From: Thermothielavioides terrestris NRRL 8126
Lineage: Eukaryota; Ascomycota; Sordariomycetes; Sordariales; Chaetomiaceae
DNA: 64,000 nucleotides
Direction: 5' to 3'
Assembly: GCF_000226115.1 (NCBI RefSeq)
Contig: NC_016457.1
Location: forward strand, 1,612,001 to 1,676,000
Part shown: positions 14,030 through 25,052 of the stretch, piece after piece
Numbering within the stretch: the first letter of the stretch is position 1
How the letters are laid out: each line of letters starts with the position of its first letter
Position numbers and translations under genes: made by a program
Notes under the pieces: model-generated
What the model was told of the DNA's origin: nothing
Database searches by the model: none
The model's input: only the letters and a program-made list of their open reading frames with translations

Positions 14030-17000
14030 ATGACTTCCGACTCCCTCCGGACGCGTCGAGCGCGTCCCAGCCAAGTCAAAACTGACCTGGGTCCCGACAC
14101 CAACGTTGTCGTTGTTTCCAGCTCCCTTATGAGGACCTCGTCCATCTCGCCCGCCTCCCAGCATGGCTCACCCGCCCAGTCGGTCGAGACCGTTGGGACG
14201 GCGCTGACCTCGGGAAGCTCATTACAAAACTCCCCCGAGCCGCTCGAGCCTCTCCCGGAGAAGGCTCTCGACGAGATTGACCCGTGGGCTCCGACCTTCC
14301 AACTTCCAGAACCTGTCGGCGGCAAGCCACTGGTTGACCCAGTTGCGCCTCAGCTGTCGCACAAGACCAGCACATCCTCGCTGTACCAGGCCACCGTCAA
14401 ATCCCCTGGAACGACGTCCACGGGCGAGGCTGTGAAGATGAGCCTCGTCCGCCGGGCGTCGAATTCCGTCCGCAGCAAAGCCGCCGTGCTCATGAACAGA
14501 CGGCCGTCGTCAACCAACTCGAGGAGCCGGGATGCGAGCGTGGGCCCCGGCGTGGTGCGCCGCAGGGGAAGCATGAGCAACCCGAGCGTACCCTTGGAGA
14601 ACGTCAGCCCCTTCGAAAGCGAATCTGAGGTCGACACCGGTGCTCCGGCTGAGGAACGGTGTGGCAGCGATGGATCCCTCGCCGAGTCTGGTCCGCAGGG
14701 TTCCGCGACTCCTTCCGACGGCTTCGGGTTGATCCCGCTCGCCCTTCGCCAGGGCATGACCCTGACCAAAGTCACCAAGAAAAAGAGCACCAAGAGAATC
14801 ATGGTGTACCTCGATCCCGATTCGGCTAAGATCTGGTGGGACAGGAATCGGTCCTCAAAATCGGTGTACATCGACGACATCAAGGAGATACGCACAGCAG
14901 AAGACATACGGCAGTACCGGCTCGACGCGGCGCTGCCCGAAGCCGTGGAGAAGCGTTTCTTTTCGCTGATCTATACGCTTCCCAACAAGCCGGGCACCAA
15001 GACGTTGCACCTCATCGCGGACACGGACAAGTCGTTCCAGCAGTGGGTCCAGGCCCTCGAGACCATCACCAAGCACCGACAGGACTTCGCGACGAGTCTG
15101 ATGTCGTTCCATGACAAAGCCGTCCGTGCGTATTGGGGGATGGAGATGGACAAGCAGCTGGGGAAGTTGCGTTCCCCCGAGGACGAGCATATCGACTTTG
15201 CCGGCGTCGAGCGCGTATGTCGGAGCCTGCACATCCACGTCTCCACCGAGCAGCTGCGCAGGACATTTGACCTGGCCAAGGGCAGACGAGCCAGCTCGGA
15301 CGACCTGCCGTCCAGCCAGAGCCGCAGTGGTCGTCTCAATTTCGACGAGTTCCTTGAATTTGTGCGGCTCATGAAGACGCGCGAGGACATCCGGCGCGTG
15401 TATCAAGCGCACACTAGCGATGCCGAAGGTGGAATGACCAAGGATGAGTTTTTCCAATTCTTGCGCCAGGTGCAGGCCGAAGACGTCGACGACGACTTGG
15501 CCTACTGGGAGACCGTCTTTGCGCGCTTCTCCCGCAAGGGCAGGCCGAGGGACGTCGAGAAGCAGTCCCTTGCCGGCGAGGAGAGCTCGACCATGTCCGA
15601 GGCTGCCTTCTCCAGCTTTCTCACGTCTACATGGAACGACGTCATTCCTAAGGAGCCGCAGAACTACGTTCTCGACCGGCCGATGAACGAGTACTACATT
15701 TCGAGCTCGCACAACACCTACTTGCTCGGCCGGCAGGTTGCCAGCGCCTCGACTCATGAGGGCTATATATCGGCGCTCATGCGGGGCTGCCGCTGTGTCG
15801 AAATAGACTGCTGGGAGGGCCAAGACGGTCAACCGGTTGTGATGCACGGCCACTCGCTGACGACCCGCATCTCATTCCTCGAGGTCATCAGAACCATCAA
15901 CAAGTACGCCTTCGTCAAGTCGCACTTCCCGTTGTGGATCTCACTCGAGGTGCGCTGCCCGCCGGCGGTGCAGATCACGATGGCGAAGATCATGATCGAC
16001 GTCTTTGGCGACAAGCTGGTCCGCGCGCCCCTCGACCCCTCCTCGGACCGCCTGCCCTCTCCATCGGACCTGATGGACCGCATTCTCATCAAAGTGAAGA
16101 AGTCGGACGAGTCTATCAGGACCGTCGAGCGGACCGGACGGCGACGCGGCAACAGCCTGCCGTCGCCTTACCAACGCGCGCTAGCAATGGAACACGTGCC
16201 CGTTCCCTCGCCGCCGAGCCCTCTTCTGAGCCCGGCACTGACCTCTCGGTCTAACCGACAGATCAACACCATCACCGAAGGTTTGGTGCACGAGCCAGTC
16301 AGCAGCAGCAGCCCTAGTGAGTGCGACAGCGAAGGCGAAGCGAGCGTGGTGAAGAAGGCCACCAGCAAGATCCACCCTGCCTTGGGCGATCTGGGCGTGT
16401 ACTGCATGGGTATTCACTTTGACGGATTCGACAGCCCCGACGCCAAGAAGTTCAACCACATCTTCTCATTCAAAGAAAAGACGTTTGCCGAGAAGAGCCA
16501 GCCGCCGGCGGGCAAGAGCGCTCTGTACCGCCACAACATGCGGTACATGATGCGCGTCTATCCCAACGGTGGGCGCATCAACTCGAGCAATTTCGATCCC
16601 CTCATCTATTGGAAGCGCGGAGTGCAAATGGCCGCCCTCAACTGGCAGACATTCGACACCGGCATGCAGCTGAACCAAGCCATGTTTGACGGCGGCACTG
16701 CTCAGTCGGGTTACGTGCTCAAACCGCTCGAGGGGCGGCAGATCCAGGTCATGCCTAATTTATCGCCCGACGAGTGTATTGGCAAGCGGCCGCGGAAGAA
16801 GGTTGCGTTCGAGATCGTCGTCATCTCTGCGCAGCAGCTAATGCGGCCTTGGAACCTGGGCGAGAAGCGCACCATGGATCCTTACGTCGAGGTCGAGGTG
16901 CTGATGGCAGACGACAAGCGGAACAAAGCGGATGCGGCTGCGTACGCTGCGGCGCAACAGATGCAGCTCAAGCAGCGCACCAAGGTCGTCCGCGACAATG

Positions 17001-17362
17001 GTTTCAACCCCGAGTTCAACCAGACCTTCTCGTTCGACGTCACCACAAAGTATCCCGATCTCATCTTTGTGCGATGGAGCGTCAAGCTCAGCGACAAATC
17101 GTCGCCTCTCGCCACGTTCACTGCCAAGCTCAGCAACTTGAAGCAGGGCTACCGCACGATCCCGTTGCTCAACCACAACGGCGAACGCTTCCTGTTTTCG
17201 ACCCTCTTTTGCAAGATCCGAAGAGGGCCGGTAACCGACATCATGGTCGCCTACCAAGAGGATGCTCCGAAAAACGGCAACAAACTCAAGAACATCGGAA
17301 GGAATGTCTTTAGCCAGACGAACACCAGCCCCAAGTCCAGCATGGAAAGCGGTCGGACATAG
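14030..17362 (+). CDS. plc1: Phosphoinositide-specific phospholipase C (delta type)
   Basis: The enzyme cleaves PtdIns(4,5)P2 to diacylglycerol and inositol trisphosphate at the plasma membrane in a calcium-dependent manner. The gene is a single exon of 1110 codons. Domains in order: a Ser/Pro-rich, probably disordered N-terminus (1-230), a PH domain (about 240-350), an EF-hand region (about 355-500), the catalytic X box (about 545-700) with SSHNTYL and MHGHSLT carrying the two catalytic histidines (near residues 561 and 605), a low-complexity X/Y linker, the Y box (about 785-905) and a C2 domain (about 925-1080). This is the fungal Plc1 and animal PLC-delta layout. The C2 domain contains an Ala/Gln-rich insertion. 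The start at 14030 has a CAACC-ATG context and is followed by continuous coding sequence. It is preceded by the long gene-free region and a C/T-rich leader. Confidence 0.95.
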   Translation: MTSDSLRTRRARPSQVKTDLGPDTNVVVVSSSLMRTSSISPASQHGSPAQSVETVGTALTSGSSLQNSPEPLEPLPEKALDEIDPWAPTFQLPEPVGGKPLVDPVAPQLSHKTSTSSLYQATVKSPGTTSTGEAVKMSLVRRASNSVRSKAAVLMNRRPSSTNSRSRDASVGPGVVRRRGSMSNPSVPLENVSPFESESEVDTGAPAEERCGSDGSLAESGPQGSATPSDGFGLIPLALRQGMTLTKVTKKKSTKRIMVYLDPDSAKIWWDRNRSSKSVYIDDIKEIRTAEDIRQYRLDAALPEAVEKRFFSLIYTLPNKPGTKTLHLIADTDKSFQQWVQALETITKHRQDFATSLMSFHDKAVRAYWGMEMDKQLGKLRSPEDEHIDFAGVERVCRSLHIHVSTEQLRRTFDLAKGRRASSDDLPSSQSRSGRLNFDEFLEFVRLMKTREDIRRVYQAHTSDAEGGMTKDEFFQFLRQVQAEDVDDDLAYWETVFARFSRKGRPRDVEKQSLAGEESSTMSEAAFSSFLTSTWNDVIPKEPQNYVLDRPMNEYYISSSHNTYLLGRQVASASTHEGYISALMRGCRCVEIDCWEGQDGQPVVMHGHSLTTRISFLEVIRTINKYAFVKSHFPLWISLEVRCPPAVQITMAKIMIDVFGDKLVRAPLDPSSDRLPSPSDLMDRILIKVKKSDESIRTVERTGRRRGNSLPSPYQRALAMEHVPVPSPPSPLLSPALTSRSNRQINTITEGLVHEPVSSSSPSECDSEGEASVVKKATSKIHPALGDLGVYCMGIHFDGFDSPDAKKFNHIFSFKEKTFAEKSQPPAGKSALYRHNMRYMMRVYPNGGRINSSNFDPLIYWKRGVQMAALNWQTFDTGMQLNQAMFDGGTAQSGYVLKPLEGRQIQVMPNLSPDECIGKRPRKKVAFEIVVISAQQLMRPWNLGEKRTMDPYVEVEVLMADDKRNKADAAAYAAAQQMQLKQRTKVVRDNGFNPEFNQTFSFDVTTKYPDLIFVRWSVKLSDKSSPLATFTAKLSNLKQGYRTIPLLNHNGERFLFSTLFCKIRRGPVTDIMVAYQEDAPKNGNKLKNIGRNVFSQTNTSPKSSMESGRT

Positions 17363-19528
17363 CTGTCTTGCTTCTCGGTCGCCTCGTTCGCCATGTTCAT
17401 TTGCAGCCGTCACTCTGCGGCAAGCGGAGGATTCTGCGATCATGTAACAACACCATATTCCACGGTTTCCTTGCAGCTTTCCATCATCTCGACATCACGG
17501 AACGGCGCTCGACTACTCATCTCCTCTCCCTGGTCCCGAACTCATCACTCATCGTGGCACCCCGAGCTGCCGGTTCGAAGTTCAGCTGTTCATACGGAGG
17601 AGACAATGCATGGCAACGGTCATCTTTTTTTTTTTTTTCTCCTTTTTTTCTCATCATCGGGAGGCGTTCTCTAAAGTGGGACAGCTGGCTTTCGCGTGGG
17701 GGAGGTTCGAGATCTCCTCATGCGCTGTCGACATGTCCTGGTGGCGGACCCAAACGGACTCTGATACGATCATGACACCCGCATTGCGAATTTTCCATTG
17801 ACGACACGGCGCGAAGGGCTATAGACGGGCGGAAGCACGAAAAAATATCCGGGATTGTTGATTTTGATGGTTCTCTTTCATACATTCATTTCCTCTCTTA
17901 TTCTCCCCTCTCTGAACCAGGGGTAACGTCGACATTGTGTTTCCAAGTTGACGGCGGTTTGCCTGGGATTGAACAGCCGGGAAAGGCGACACTCGGGACA
18001 GTGGGAGTTTCTTACATGGAACAAAGGAGGGACAGGGACGGACAGGGCAGCATATACAAGCATTGGTCGGGGACTGGAGTGTGTTATCAAGGGAGGGTCT
18101 GGTCATATGTGCATTGGTCGGTTTCTGGGTTTGGCGTGTTGATGGGCCATGCATGCATTTGGGCAGGCTGGCTGGCAGGGCTGTGTTAGTCAGCGCCCGA
18201 TATCTTTTGCGTTGTCTTTTTCTTTTTCCCCTCTTCTCTGCTGCTAGTCAGCATCTCAACCTTTTTACCAACATGACTGGTTCTCTTTGGGTCGGCTCTA
18301 TTTCACGGGGGTTTTCGCGCTGTTGTTATTCGGCATCTTGTTTGACGGGACATTTGCACTGGGACGGGCGGGACACTGGCGTTTTACCATGCATGACATG
18401 GCCACATACGAGCAATGGAGGGTTTTCGGGTTGTTGCTTTCAGCTTGTCAGTCATATCACATCGTGTTTGCAACTTGTAGGGTTTAGCTCAAAACTCTGT
18501 GGTCATATGGCTTTGCACCTGTTGTTTTTGGTAGGCGAGGGAATCGGTTCATGTATGTGGGGTTTGGAGGCAATCTTGAGAGCACTGGGTCCGCCGTGTT
18601 TCTTTTTCTCTCTGAAATGGGATTGGAGTTGATCGGTTTTCTGTACGCATTATTACTAGGCGCAATGTGGATCTGCATGGTCCAGCGGAGGGAGCTGTGT
18701 GGTGTGGTCCATGGGTGTAAATATTGTTGCCTGCCTGCGGCTCACGCTGCGAACTGAGTGGGAGGTGCCCAATGTTCTCACTTCTTTTCTTCCTTCTCTC
18801 TCCCAGTCGAGATGTGTGTGTGAATGCAAAGGTATGTGCGTATCTACATGCGTGCTTGGCGGAACTGGGATGAATGGTCTTCTGAACTCTGAGATCGCTA
18901 CTGTGATGGCAGGTTTCTAGCATTGCCGGGGCCCCAACTTGACGGGAGGGGAGCGTTGGCGGTATCTCGGTGTCTCGTACTCAACAAGTTGTAGCACCTC
19001 CGGTCTGTCTGACATACCGGACTGTTACAGGGAGCGGCCTAAACAGTATTTACATCGAGCGTTTGTCTCCCGTGATCATTCTGCCCGAGCAGTGTAGGTA
19101 TGGGGAGTATGCAAAGGGGTATAGATATGTACCACGTCAGGGAGCATGACAGACCGGCGGCGATCACTCTAAAATAGACATCGAGCGAGAGAGACGGAAG
19201 ACGCCAGCCAGGACCATGCTTATGAGAAACCATCTGGGGTTCCTTCACCGTGCCCCTCTGATGCGAGAGAAACAGCAAAACGGGATAGTTAGCCCTAGCA
19301 ACCGCTACACCAGTGATTAAGCAAGGAAGAAAGCAAGAAGACAGGGCTCAGGGGCCACGCCAATGCGCTGTTCAAAATAAAACCACCACCCACGATCCAG
19401 TTCACACGGGAATGATACAACAGATCTAGTACCAAACAAGATCTAGTACCAAACAGAACGCTTCGGACAGCGCTTACATCCCAAGGCAAGAAGAAACAAA
19501 CCTTACAATACTCCAAAACCATGCCTAA
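17363..19528. other. Convergent 3' intergenic region, 2.2 kb
   Basis: This lies between the phospholipase C gene (plus) and the palmitoyltransferase gene (minus), whose 3' ends face each other. It contains a T-rich run at about 17625-17650 and a GT-rich plus strand from 17.9 to 18.9 kb, consistent with 3' untranslated sequence. No frame in it shows a recognisable domain or a spliced continuation. Confidence 0.5.
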
Positions 19529-19930
19529 TCAATCAACGCCATCATCGTCGCTTTCAGATGACCCCCAAGCCGACCTCCTCCCACCGCTATTCCCTCCAAA
19601 ACCACCACCACCAATACCGGCGGCAGCTCCGCCCAACAAGCCCGGTGACCTAGGCCCCCGTAGCAGGGTACCCGCCGAGGCGGGGTTCCTTGGGCGCCAG
19701 CGACCGTTCGTAACGACGTTCAGGGCTCTCCGCTCGGCCTCGTCCGGCTTCCGCTCGTTCAGCTGCGGGAGCAGCTGCTGTCTCTCCGCGGCGGCCTGGC
19801 TCACCAGCCCGCCGTCGTCGGAGTCGGTATCGCTATCCGCCTCCTTCTTTTCCTTCTCCTTCTCCTTCTCCTTCGTCTTGTCCTTGTCCTTCTCCTTCTC
19901 CTTGTCCTTCTCCGTCTCCTCTACCCCCCG

Positions 19931-19981
<51 letters not shown>

Positions 19982-20018
19982 GTGGTGGTGGTGGTGGTGG
20001 TGGTGGTGGTGGTGGTGG

Positions 20019-20051
<33 letters not shown>

Positions 20052-20079
20052 TGTTGCTGCGGCTGCTGCTGTTGTTGCG

Positions 20080-20113
<34 letters not shown>

Positions 20114-20120
20114 CTGTTGT

Positions 20121-20152
<32 letters not shown>

Positions 20153-21896
20153 CTCCTCCTCCTCCCGATCGAATTCGGCCAGCTCGTCCTCAATCGTCCT
20201 CCCGGTCTGGCTGAGCCGGCTCAACGCAACCGTCTCGCCGCCGGCCCGTGGGGCGGGCGAGGGCTCGTCCGCGTACAGGTTCGGGTCGCGGCCCAGGACG
20301 CGGTCGGCTTTGCTGGGTGTCTTGCGGCCGCCGACACCGGGTGAGGGCAGGGGTGATAGGCTGGGGGTGGCCATGGTGGTTTTGCCGTTAAGCTGAGACG
20401 CTTGTGGTGGTGACCGTGGGCGAGGACGCAGGTAATGCCTCCCCGCGCCGGCCGCCGCCGGTGCTGCCATCGCAGTGCTGAACGACGACGGCTGCTCGTC
20501 GCCATCCGTGTCGTCCGCACCCGGGCCCCATCCGGCCGCGCGCTCCCTCGCGGCCTGCTCCAGCCGCTCGCGCGCCAGCCGCTCCCGGGCGGCCAGCCAC
20601 TTGGGATTCGGTTCCCAGCTCCAGCCGTCGCCGGTAGTGTTGCTGATCGGCAGGCCCCACAGCCACGGGTTGTGCCCGAAGAGGTGCAACAGGTTGCGCT
20701 TCGGGCCCAGGTCGAACGCGTTGGGCAGCTTGGTCGAGTCCTGCTCGTCGAGATACTCCTCGTAGCGCTTACGGGCGCGGAAGCGCTCCATCTCATCGTA
20801 GGTGAAGCGGCGGGAACCGGCCTGGAGCTGCGGGCCGTTGGACAGCGGGGAGGTCGGCGGCCCGGACTCGAGATCGTGGTGGTGGTGCCGCGCGACGGGG
20901 GACGGATCGCGGCGGACGTCCTCGCCTTCTTCCGGGCGCGTTATGCCGGGGAGGGCGTTCTGGTGCAGGTCGAGGAGCTGCTGGCCGTACGAGGGCAAGG
21001 GCACGCCTTGGCCGGGGGTGTGTTGGTTGATGTAGGCCTGGTGCATGCTGCGGCGCAGCGGGGAGAGGTAGCGGGTCTTCTCGAGGCACTCGATGGTTGT
21101 CTGCCCCTTGGTGGCCAGGTAAATGTGCCAGCCGCAGAAAGCACCAATGACCAGGGAGATGATGCCGGCGATGACGCACAACATGATGTAGTTAACAGGC
21201 ATGAGGCTGTCAACGTAGGTCGTGTTGGCGACGAAGACCTCCTCCCAGACCCAGGCGCCGGAGGCGGCGAAGCAGAACAGGCTGAAGAGGGAGGTGTAGA
21301 TGAGGAACAGCAGGAAGGCCTTGTGGTTGCGCAGGCCGACGCAGGTGGCTAGCCAGGGACAGTGGTGGTCCATTTTGAGCACGCAGCGGCGGCAGGTGGA
21401 GCAGTGGTGGGCGCGGTCGGGCTTGCGAGCCTGGCATTTCTTGCAGAATCGCAGCTCGCCGTTGGACTTGACGGTGAAGGACGTAGCGACCGGCAAGGCG
21501 TGGGTGGGAAGGGTGCTGTAGCCATTGTCGTTGGTGGTGCTGCCGGGCGGGGTGAAGACGGCGGCGGTGTAGCACCAGTTTAGCATGAGGTAGAGAGCGG
21601 TGCCAGCGACGGCCGTCGGCTTGCCTAGAGGCAGGGCAACGGGGCCTGGTTAGCGGTGCGAAAGGCAGAGGACACAACCAGCACGAACTCTGGTAGGTCT
21701 TCGAGAGAGGGGGAGACAGAGACAGTCGACAAGACTCACCAAGCCAGGACACCCTAGGCGCATTGAAGCTGAGCGTAACCAGCACGAAGACGGCCCAGGT
21801 AGTCAGGCCGTAGACGAAGAGGAGAGGGAAGTACTTGATACTACTACAGCACGAGCGCTCGAGCTTGCGCGCCCAGCGGCGAGCCGAGGAGGCCAT
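19529..21896 (-). CDS. pfa3: DHHC palmitoyltransferase, Pfa3-like, with long Gln/His tracts
   Basis: DHHC enzymes transfer palmitate from acyl-CoA to cysteines of membrane proteins; yeast Pfa3 modifies the vacuolar fusion factor Vac8. Two exons: 21740-21896 and 19529-21624 (intron 21625-21739, GTGAGT/TAG, phase 1), giving 750 residues. The chosen ATG (21896) precedes an MASSARRW start and a first membrane segment at about 20-42; an upstream in-frame ATG (21980) would add an Asp-Pro repeat. A second membrane segment lies at about 55-76. The Cys-rich domain (about 112-160) has FCKKC, HHCSTC and the catalytic DHHC at residues 138-141, followed by two more membrane segments. The cytosolic tail has a run of Gln, then about 14 His, then Gln again (about residues 543-618), followed by a Lys/Glu-rich stretch. 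The Pfa3 assignment within the DHHC family is by overall layout. Confidence 0.9.
19932..20153 (-). repeat. CAG/CAA and CAC triplet repeats (poly-Gln, poly-His)
   Basis: Read on the minus strand this is a CAG/CAA array, an uninterrupted CAC block of about 14 codons, then a purer CAG array, all in the palmitoyltransferase frame. The opposite strand gives poly-Cys, poly-Leu and poly-Trp frames that are artefacts. Pure triplet blocks of this length are expected to vary between isolates. Confidence 0.95.
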
Positions 21897-22500
21897 GTCT
21901 GGAGCGGAGGGGGCGGATGGATCGGGATCGGGATCAGGATCGGGATCGGAAGCGGAAAGCAGCCGCAGCGTCGTGTCCATCAGTCGGCAGGCATCGGTCA
22001 ATTTGTAGTGTAGCACGGATTATTCGGGTTGTTCGTATTTGCAGCCACAACTAACGTTGTAAGCTCATGGCCACGGCCAGGAGTCGACAATCCATGGTTG
22101 TCCTGAAAGCGCGGGAAACGGACGAGGTCGAACATAAATCCCGACAAGTTGGGAACCCGAAAGGAAGATGCAGGGATGCTGCGCCTCGCCTGCCCTCAGC
22201 CTTGATGCTGGTCCAATCATGTTGGTCCACGGAAGAAGGATGCTAAGTGCATGCGTGGCACGCCCGGAACACGGCGGACCCCTGTCATTTGTGCCCCCCC
22301 TGGCGCTCCAGTTGCGTGTCATTCTCCGAGCAAACAACCTCGAGAGTCGGACTCGAGTTTGAGTAAGCCATCAACACCAACCAAAACAAAGCACAGTCGA
22401 CTGACATTCTGAGCAAATCAATCTGTGCCATCTATCCGGCCATTCTTTCAAATGCTCCGCTTATTAATGCTGGCTCAGACTCGGAGGCACCCGCTCGCTT
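21897..22500. other. Intergenic region upstream of the palmitoyltransferase gene
   Basis: This 604-bp region separates the palmitoyltransferase start from the stop of the upstream C2H2 gene, both on the minus strand. It holds the palmitoyltransferase promoter and an imperfect GATCGG/GATCAG repeat (about 21925-21950) that is translated as Asp-Pro if the upstream ATG is used. No other gene is seen. Confidence 0.5.
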
Positions 22501-23717
22501 CTACCACCAGCCCTTCGGCAGTGTTTCTTCGCCCTTCCAGATCCGATTCTCCTTCTTGAGTTGCGAGGTTCCAAACAGCTCCCGGGCCTCCTCGGGCACA
22601 GTATACTTCTCGGTTCCATCTTCGTTTTTCTCCGTGGTGTCTACAATGCCCGCCGTCAGCTGGTCGAGGAACTGCCTGTAGCCGTTGGTCTCGCGAATGT
22701 CGCACCGCACGCCCTGCGATTCGGCATGCTGAGTGATGGCTGCCGCACTGCCGAACCAACGGCAGCAGCGAGGGCACTGCACCTTGGTCGCGCTGGTGTG
22801 GATCTCGGACATAAGATGAGCGCGCAGGCCTTGAGGGCTTGCAAACGACCTTCTGTGCGCTCTGTCAATACTTTGCGGTACAGCATCAAGACCGAAGGGA
22901 TTCTCACCCGCAGTTGTCATGTGGGCACTTGTACTTGTTTATGTACGTCACGAAGTAGTCCCTGGGATTCCATCCTGGGTTCCGCGGATCGTGCTGCGGC
23001 CAGGCCTTTAGCTTGTTCTGGCCCTGCCTCTGGGCTCCTTCAAGTTGCTTCGGTGCCGAACGCATCGCTGCTGGCGGGTCGGGCGGAGAGTCGGGCTTTT
23101 TCATCGCAAATGTGACCGGGTTAGGCCGAACCGTGTTCGTTGCCTTCGGACGAAGAGCTGAGAGGCTGGAGGTGCTAACTGGAACGCCGCGAGCGTTCGA
23201 AAGGTACGGGGTGAAGTTGTAAGGCCCCTGTCGGCTGACCGTCGTTTCGGCCAGGCTCAGGCTGGCAACTGACAGGTCGTCATCAGGCAAATCGACGGTC
23301 TCGCCGTGATGACGTCGCTGCAGCTCTCTCGCAAAGGCAAGCTTCTCTTCGCGGCGAGCGGCGTACTCGCCGCTCTTAATCTTGTGGCAGCGGTCCTTTT
23401 CAATATGGTCGATCAGACCACCCGCCGCGGCAAACCGCTCGCCGCAGCCAGGGCAATCAAGGTCCTGTTTCGCTTGGTGGAACTAAACGGGAGAACCGTT
23501 AGCCCCGGTCGGTCGAAATCAGAGCTTACGAGCGGATCGTGGTCGAGCAACTTGCCTCTATATGATGGCGAGCCTCAGCTTGCGGGGTGTGGAACAACAG
23601 CATACACTCCAAACAGTGATAGTGCCGGTTGCCCTGATCCCGTTGTTCTCGCCAGTGCGTTGCCAAGGCAGCTTGGTTGACCACCTCGAGTTTGCAATCT
23701 CTGCATGTGACCTTCAT
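22501..23717 (-). CDS. C2H2 zinc-finger protein (conserved fungal type)
   Basis: Three exons: 23556-23717, 22908-23482 and 22501-22852, giving 362 residues. At least five zinc-finger-like modules are visible: CRDC near the N-terminus, YHCLEC with RHH, CPGC with HIEKDRCH just after intron 1, CPHDNC with HLMSEIH spanning intron 2, and CPRC with HAES and a Cys. A Ser/Pro-rich linker separates the two groups. Intron 2 (22853-22907) is GTGAGA/CAG, phase 2, and its removal restores the fourth finger exactly. Intron 1 (23483-23555) appears to use a GC donor: AG|GCAAGT, CTAAC branch, TTTAG acceptor, phase 0. The alternative GT two bases downstream is poor and changes the phase. The protein resembles uncharacterised fungal C2H2-finger proteins with irregular spacing, possibly nucleic-acid binding. 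It shares an 846-bp promoter region with the divergent AIG2-like gene. Confidence 0.82.
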
Positions 23718-24563
23718 GTTGACGGTTGCCTGCGGCTGGGTCGAGGAAAGAACTGCAAAAATACCGCGGATCCCGTCGTTTGTTCGCTGGTGACGGAGGT
23801 GCCAGAGTCAGCAGCCGAACTTCGCAGGCCCAGACTGGGACAACCTCGGTCCGGTTTTGTAGCCCTCCGAATGCAAATGGAAGTTTTGTGGAAGTGAGGA
23901 GAAAAAGCAGGCAGGCGAAATTTGAAGCGACGAATAATCAAATCTGAGGAAGGGACGAGATGGCTTGCGGCTTGGGATTGGTTACGCCTGCGGGAAGGCG
24001 CGCTGGTTATCTTTACGGCAAGAACTTCAGAGAGAGAAACCACCCCATTCATTCTCGGCCGCATGACAGGAGCATAGCAAGCTTGACTAGATTCTAACAA
24101 GCCACCAGCTAGGAGCAAAGCATCCCACCAAACTCGACCGGGTTCAGGAAGACGGCGGGCGAAGAACGATCGGCAGTCATTAATAGAACCACATGCACAG
24201 GGAAACAAGTTCCTTTTGGGTTCTCGCTCCTTTATCATTCTGGCCATCCGTAAGCGGCCTTTTCTAGATGGATATGAATGCTACCAGTGCCGGAGGGTAG
24301 GTCAAGTGACTGTTATCAATGCAGAGTTGCGTGTCGATGGATGTGCCAGAACTCCAACTCCTGAGCAGCGAAATTCGTTGTCATTGTCATTTATCAAAAG
24401 CGGTGCGTCAGCCGGCCTTTTTCCGGCACGACGATAAATGGAGCAAAACACATCACAGTTCTCCTACATGAAAGTTGCCTACTAGATTATTTGGTAGTCG
24501 GCTAGCTGCCTGCTCTTCGAGTAGCTCCCCAACCCCCTCCACGCATCCACAGCATATCATAAG
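23718..24563. other. Divergent promoter region
   Basis: This lies between the C2H2 gene (minus) and the AIG2-like gene (plus). No coding potential and no clear TATA box are visible; the 24510-24560 stretch is pyrimidine-rich, consistent with a leader for the plus-strand gene. Confidence 0.45.
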
Positions 24564-25052
24564 ATGTCGACACAACCAAGGCCAATCTTCATCTATGGCA
24601 CCATGTGTGCGCTGCCTCTTCTCTCGTGGGTCTTGACAGGCGACGCTTCCAACGTTGATTCTGTATCTGCTCTCGTTCGCCAAGCGAGAGTTAGCGGCTA
24701 CTCACGATTTTCGCTTCACAATCGCGACTACCCCGCCGCCGTCAAGCAAGACAACATATCTTCGTCGATCGACGGCTATCTCCTTACCCCGCAAACGGCG
24801 TCCCAACGCCGGAAGCTGGACGATTTCGAAGGCGAGGCATACATGCCAACTCTCGTTACTGTCACGATCCTCGATAGCAACGGCGAGCCAAGTGGGGAGA
24901 CGGTCGACGCGGATATGTACGTCTGGAACGGAGACATGGAGGCCGTGTCTTCAGAGCCTTGGGACTTGGACGCATTCATCAGAGAAAGACTGGCCGATTG
25001 GATCGACCTCTTCGAGGGGATGGAGCTCGTTGGGGGAGATCAAGACCAATAA
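24564..25052 (+). CDS. AIG2-like (gamma-glutamylcyclotransferase fold) protein
   Basis: The single-exon frame encodes 162 residues. It starts with the motif FIYGTM, the glycine-containing phosphate loop typical of AIG2/GGCT folds, and continues with AVKQD, a segment around IDGYLL and the acidic DFEGEAY motif holding the conserved catalytic-type Glu. Its length matches fungal AIG2-like proteins. In this superfamily relatives cleave gamma-glutamyl amines or dipeptides to 5-oxoproline, but the substrate of fungal AIG2-like members is generally not established, so no precise reaction is assigned. The ATG at 24564 follows CATAAG and is the first of the frame. A leader rich in C and T precedes it. 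Confidence 0.88.
   Translation: MSTQPRPIFIYGTMCALPLLSWVLTGDASNVDSVSALVRQARVSGYSRFSLHNRDYPAAVKQDNISSSIDGYLLTPQTASQRRKLDDFEGEAYMPTLVTVTILDSNGEPSGETVDADMYVWNGDMEAVSSEPWDLDAFIRERLADWIDLFEGMELVGGDQDQ

Noticed and set aside
13275..14033. 252-codon frame ending on a TGA that overlaps the phospholipase C start codon (ATGA).
   Set aside because: The region is C/T-rich leader in which stop codons are scarce; the translation is Pro/Ser/Arg/Cys-rich without domains. Translational coupling of this kind is not expected in a fungal nuclear gene.
17700..17725. GGTTCGAGATC resembling a tRNA B-box.
   Set aside because: No A-box or cloverleaf upstream at the right distance.
19521..20396. Plus-strand frames of poly-Cys/Trp and poly-Leu/Val.
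   Set aside because: Antisense shadows of the CAG/CAC triplet arrays in the palmitoyltransferase gene.
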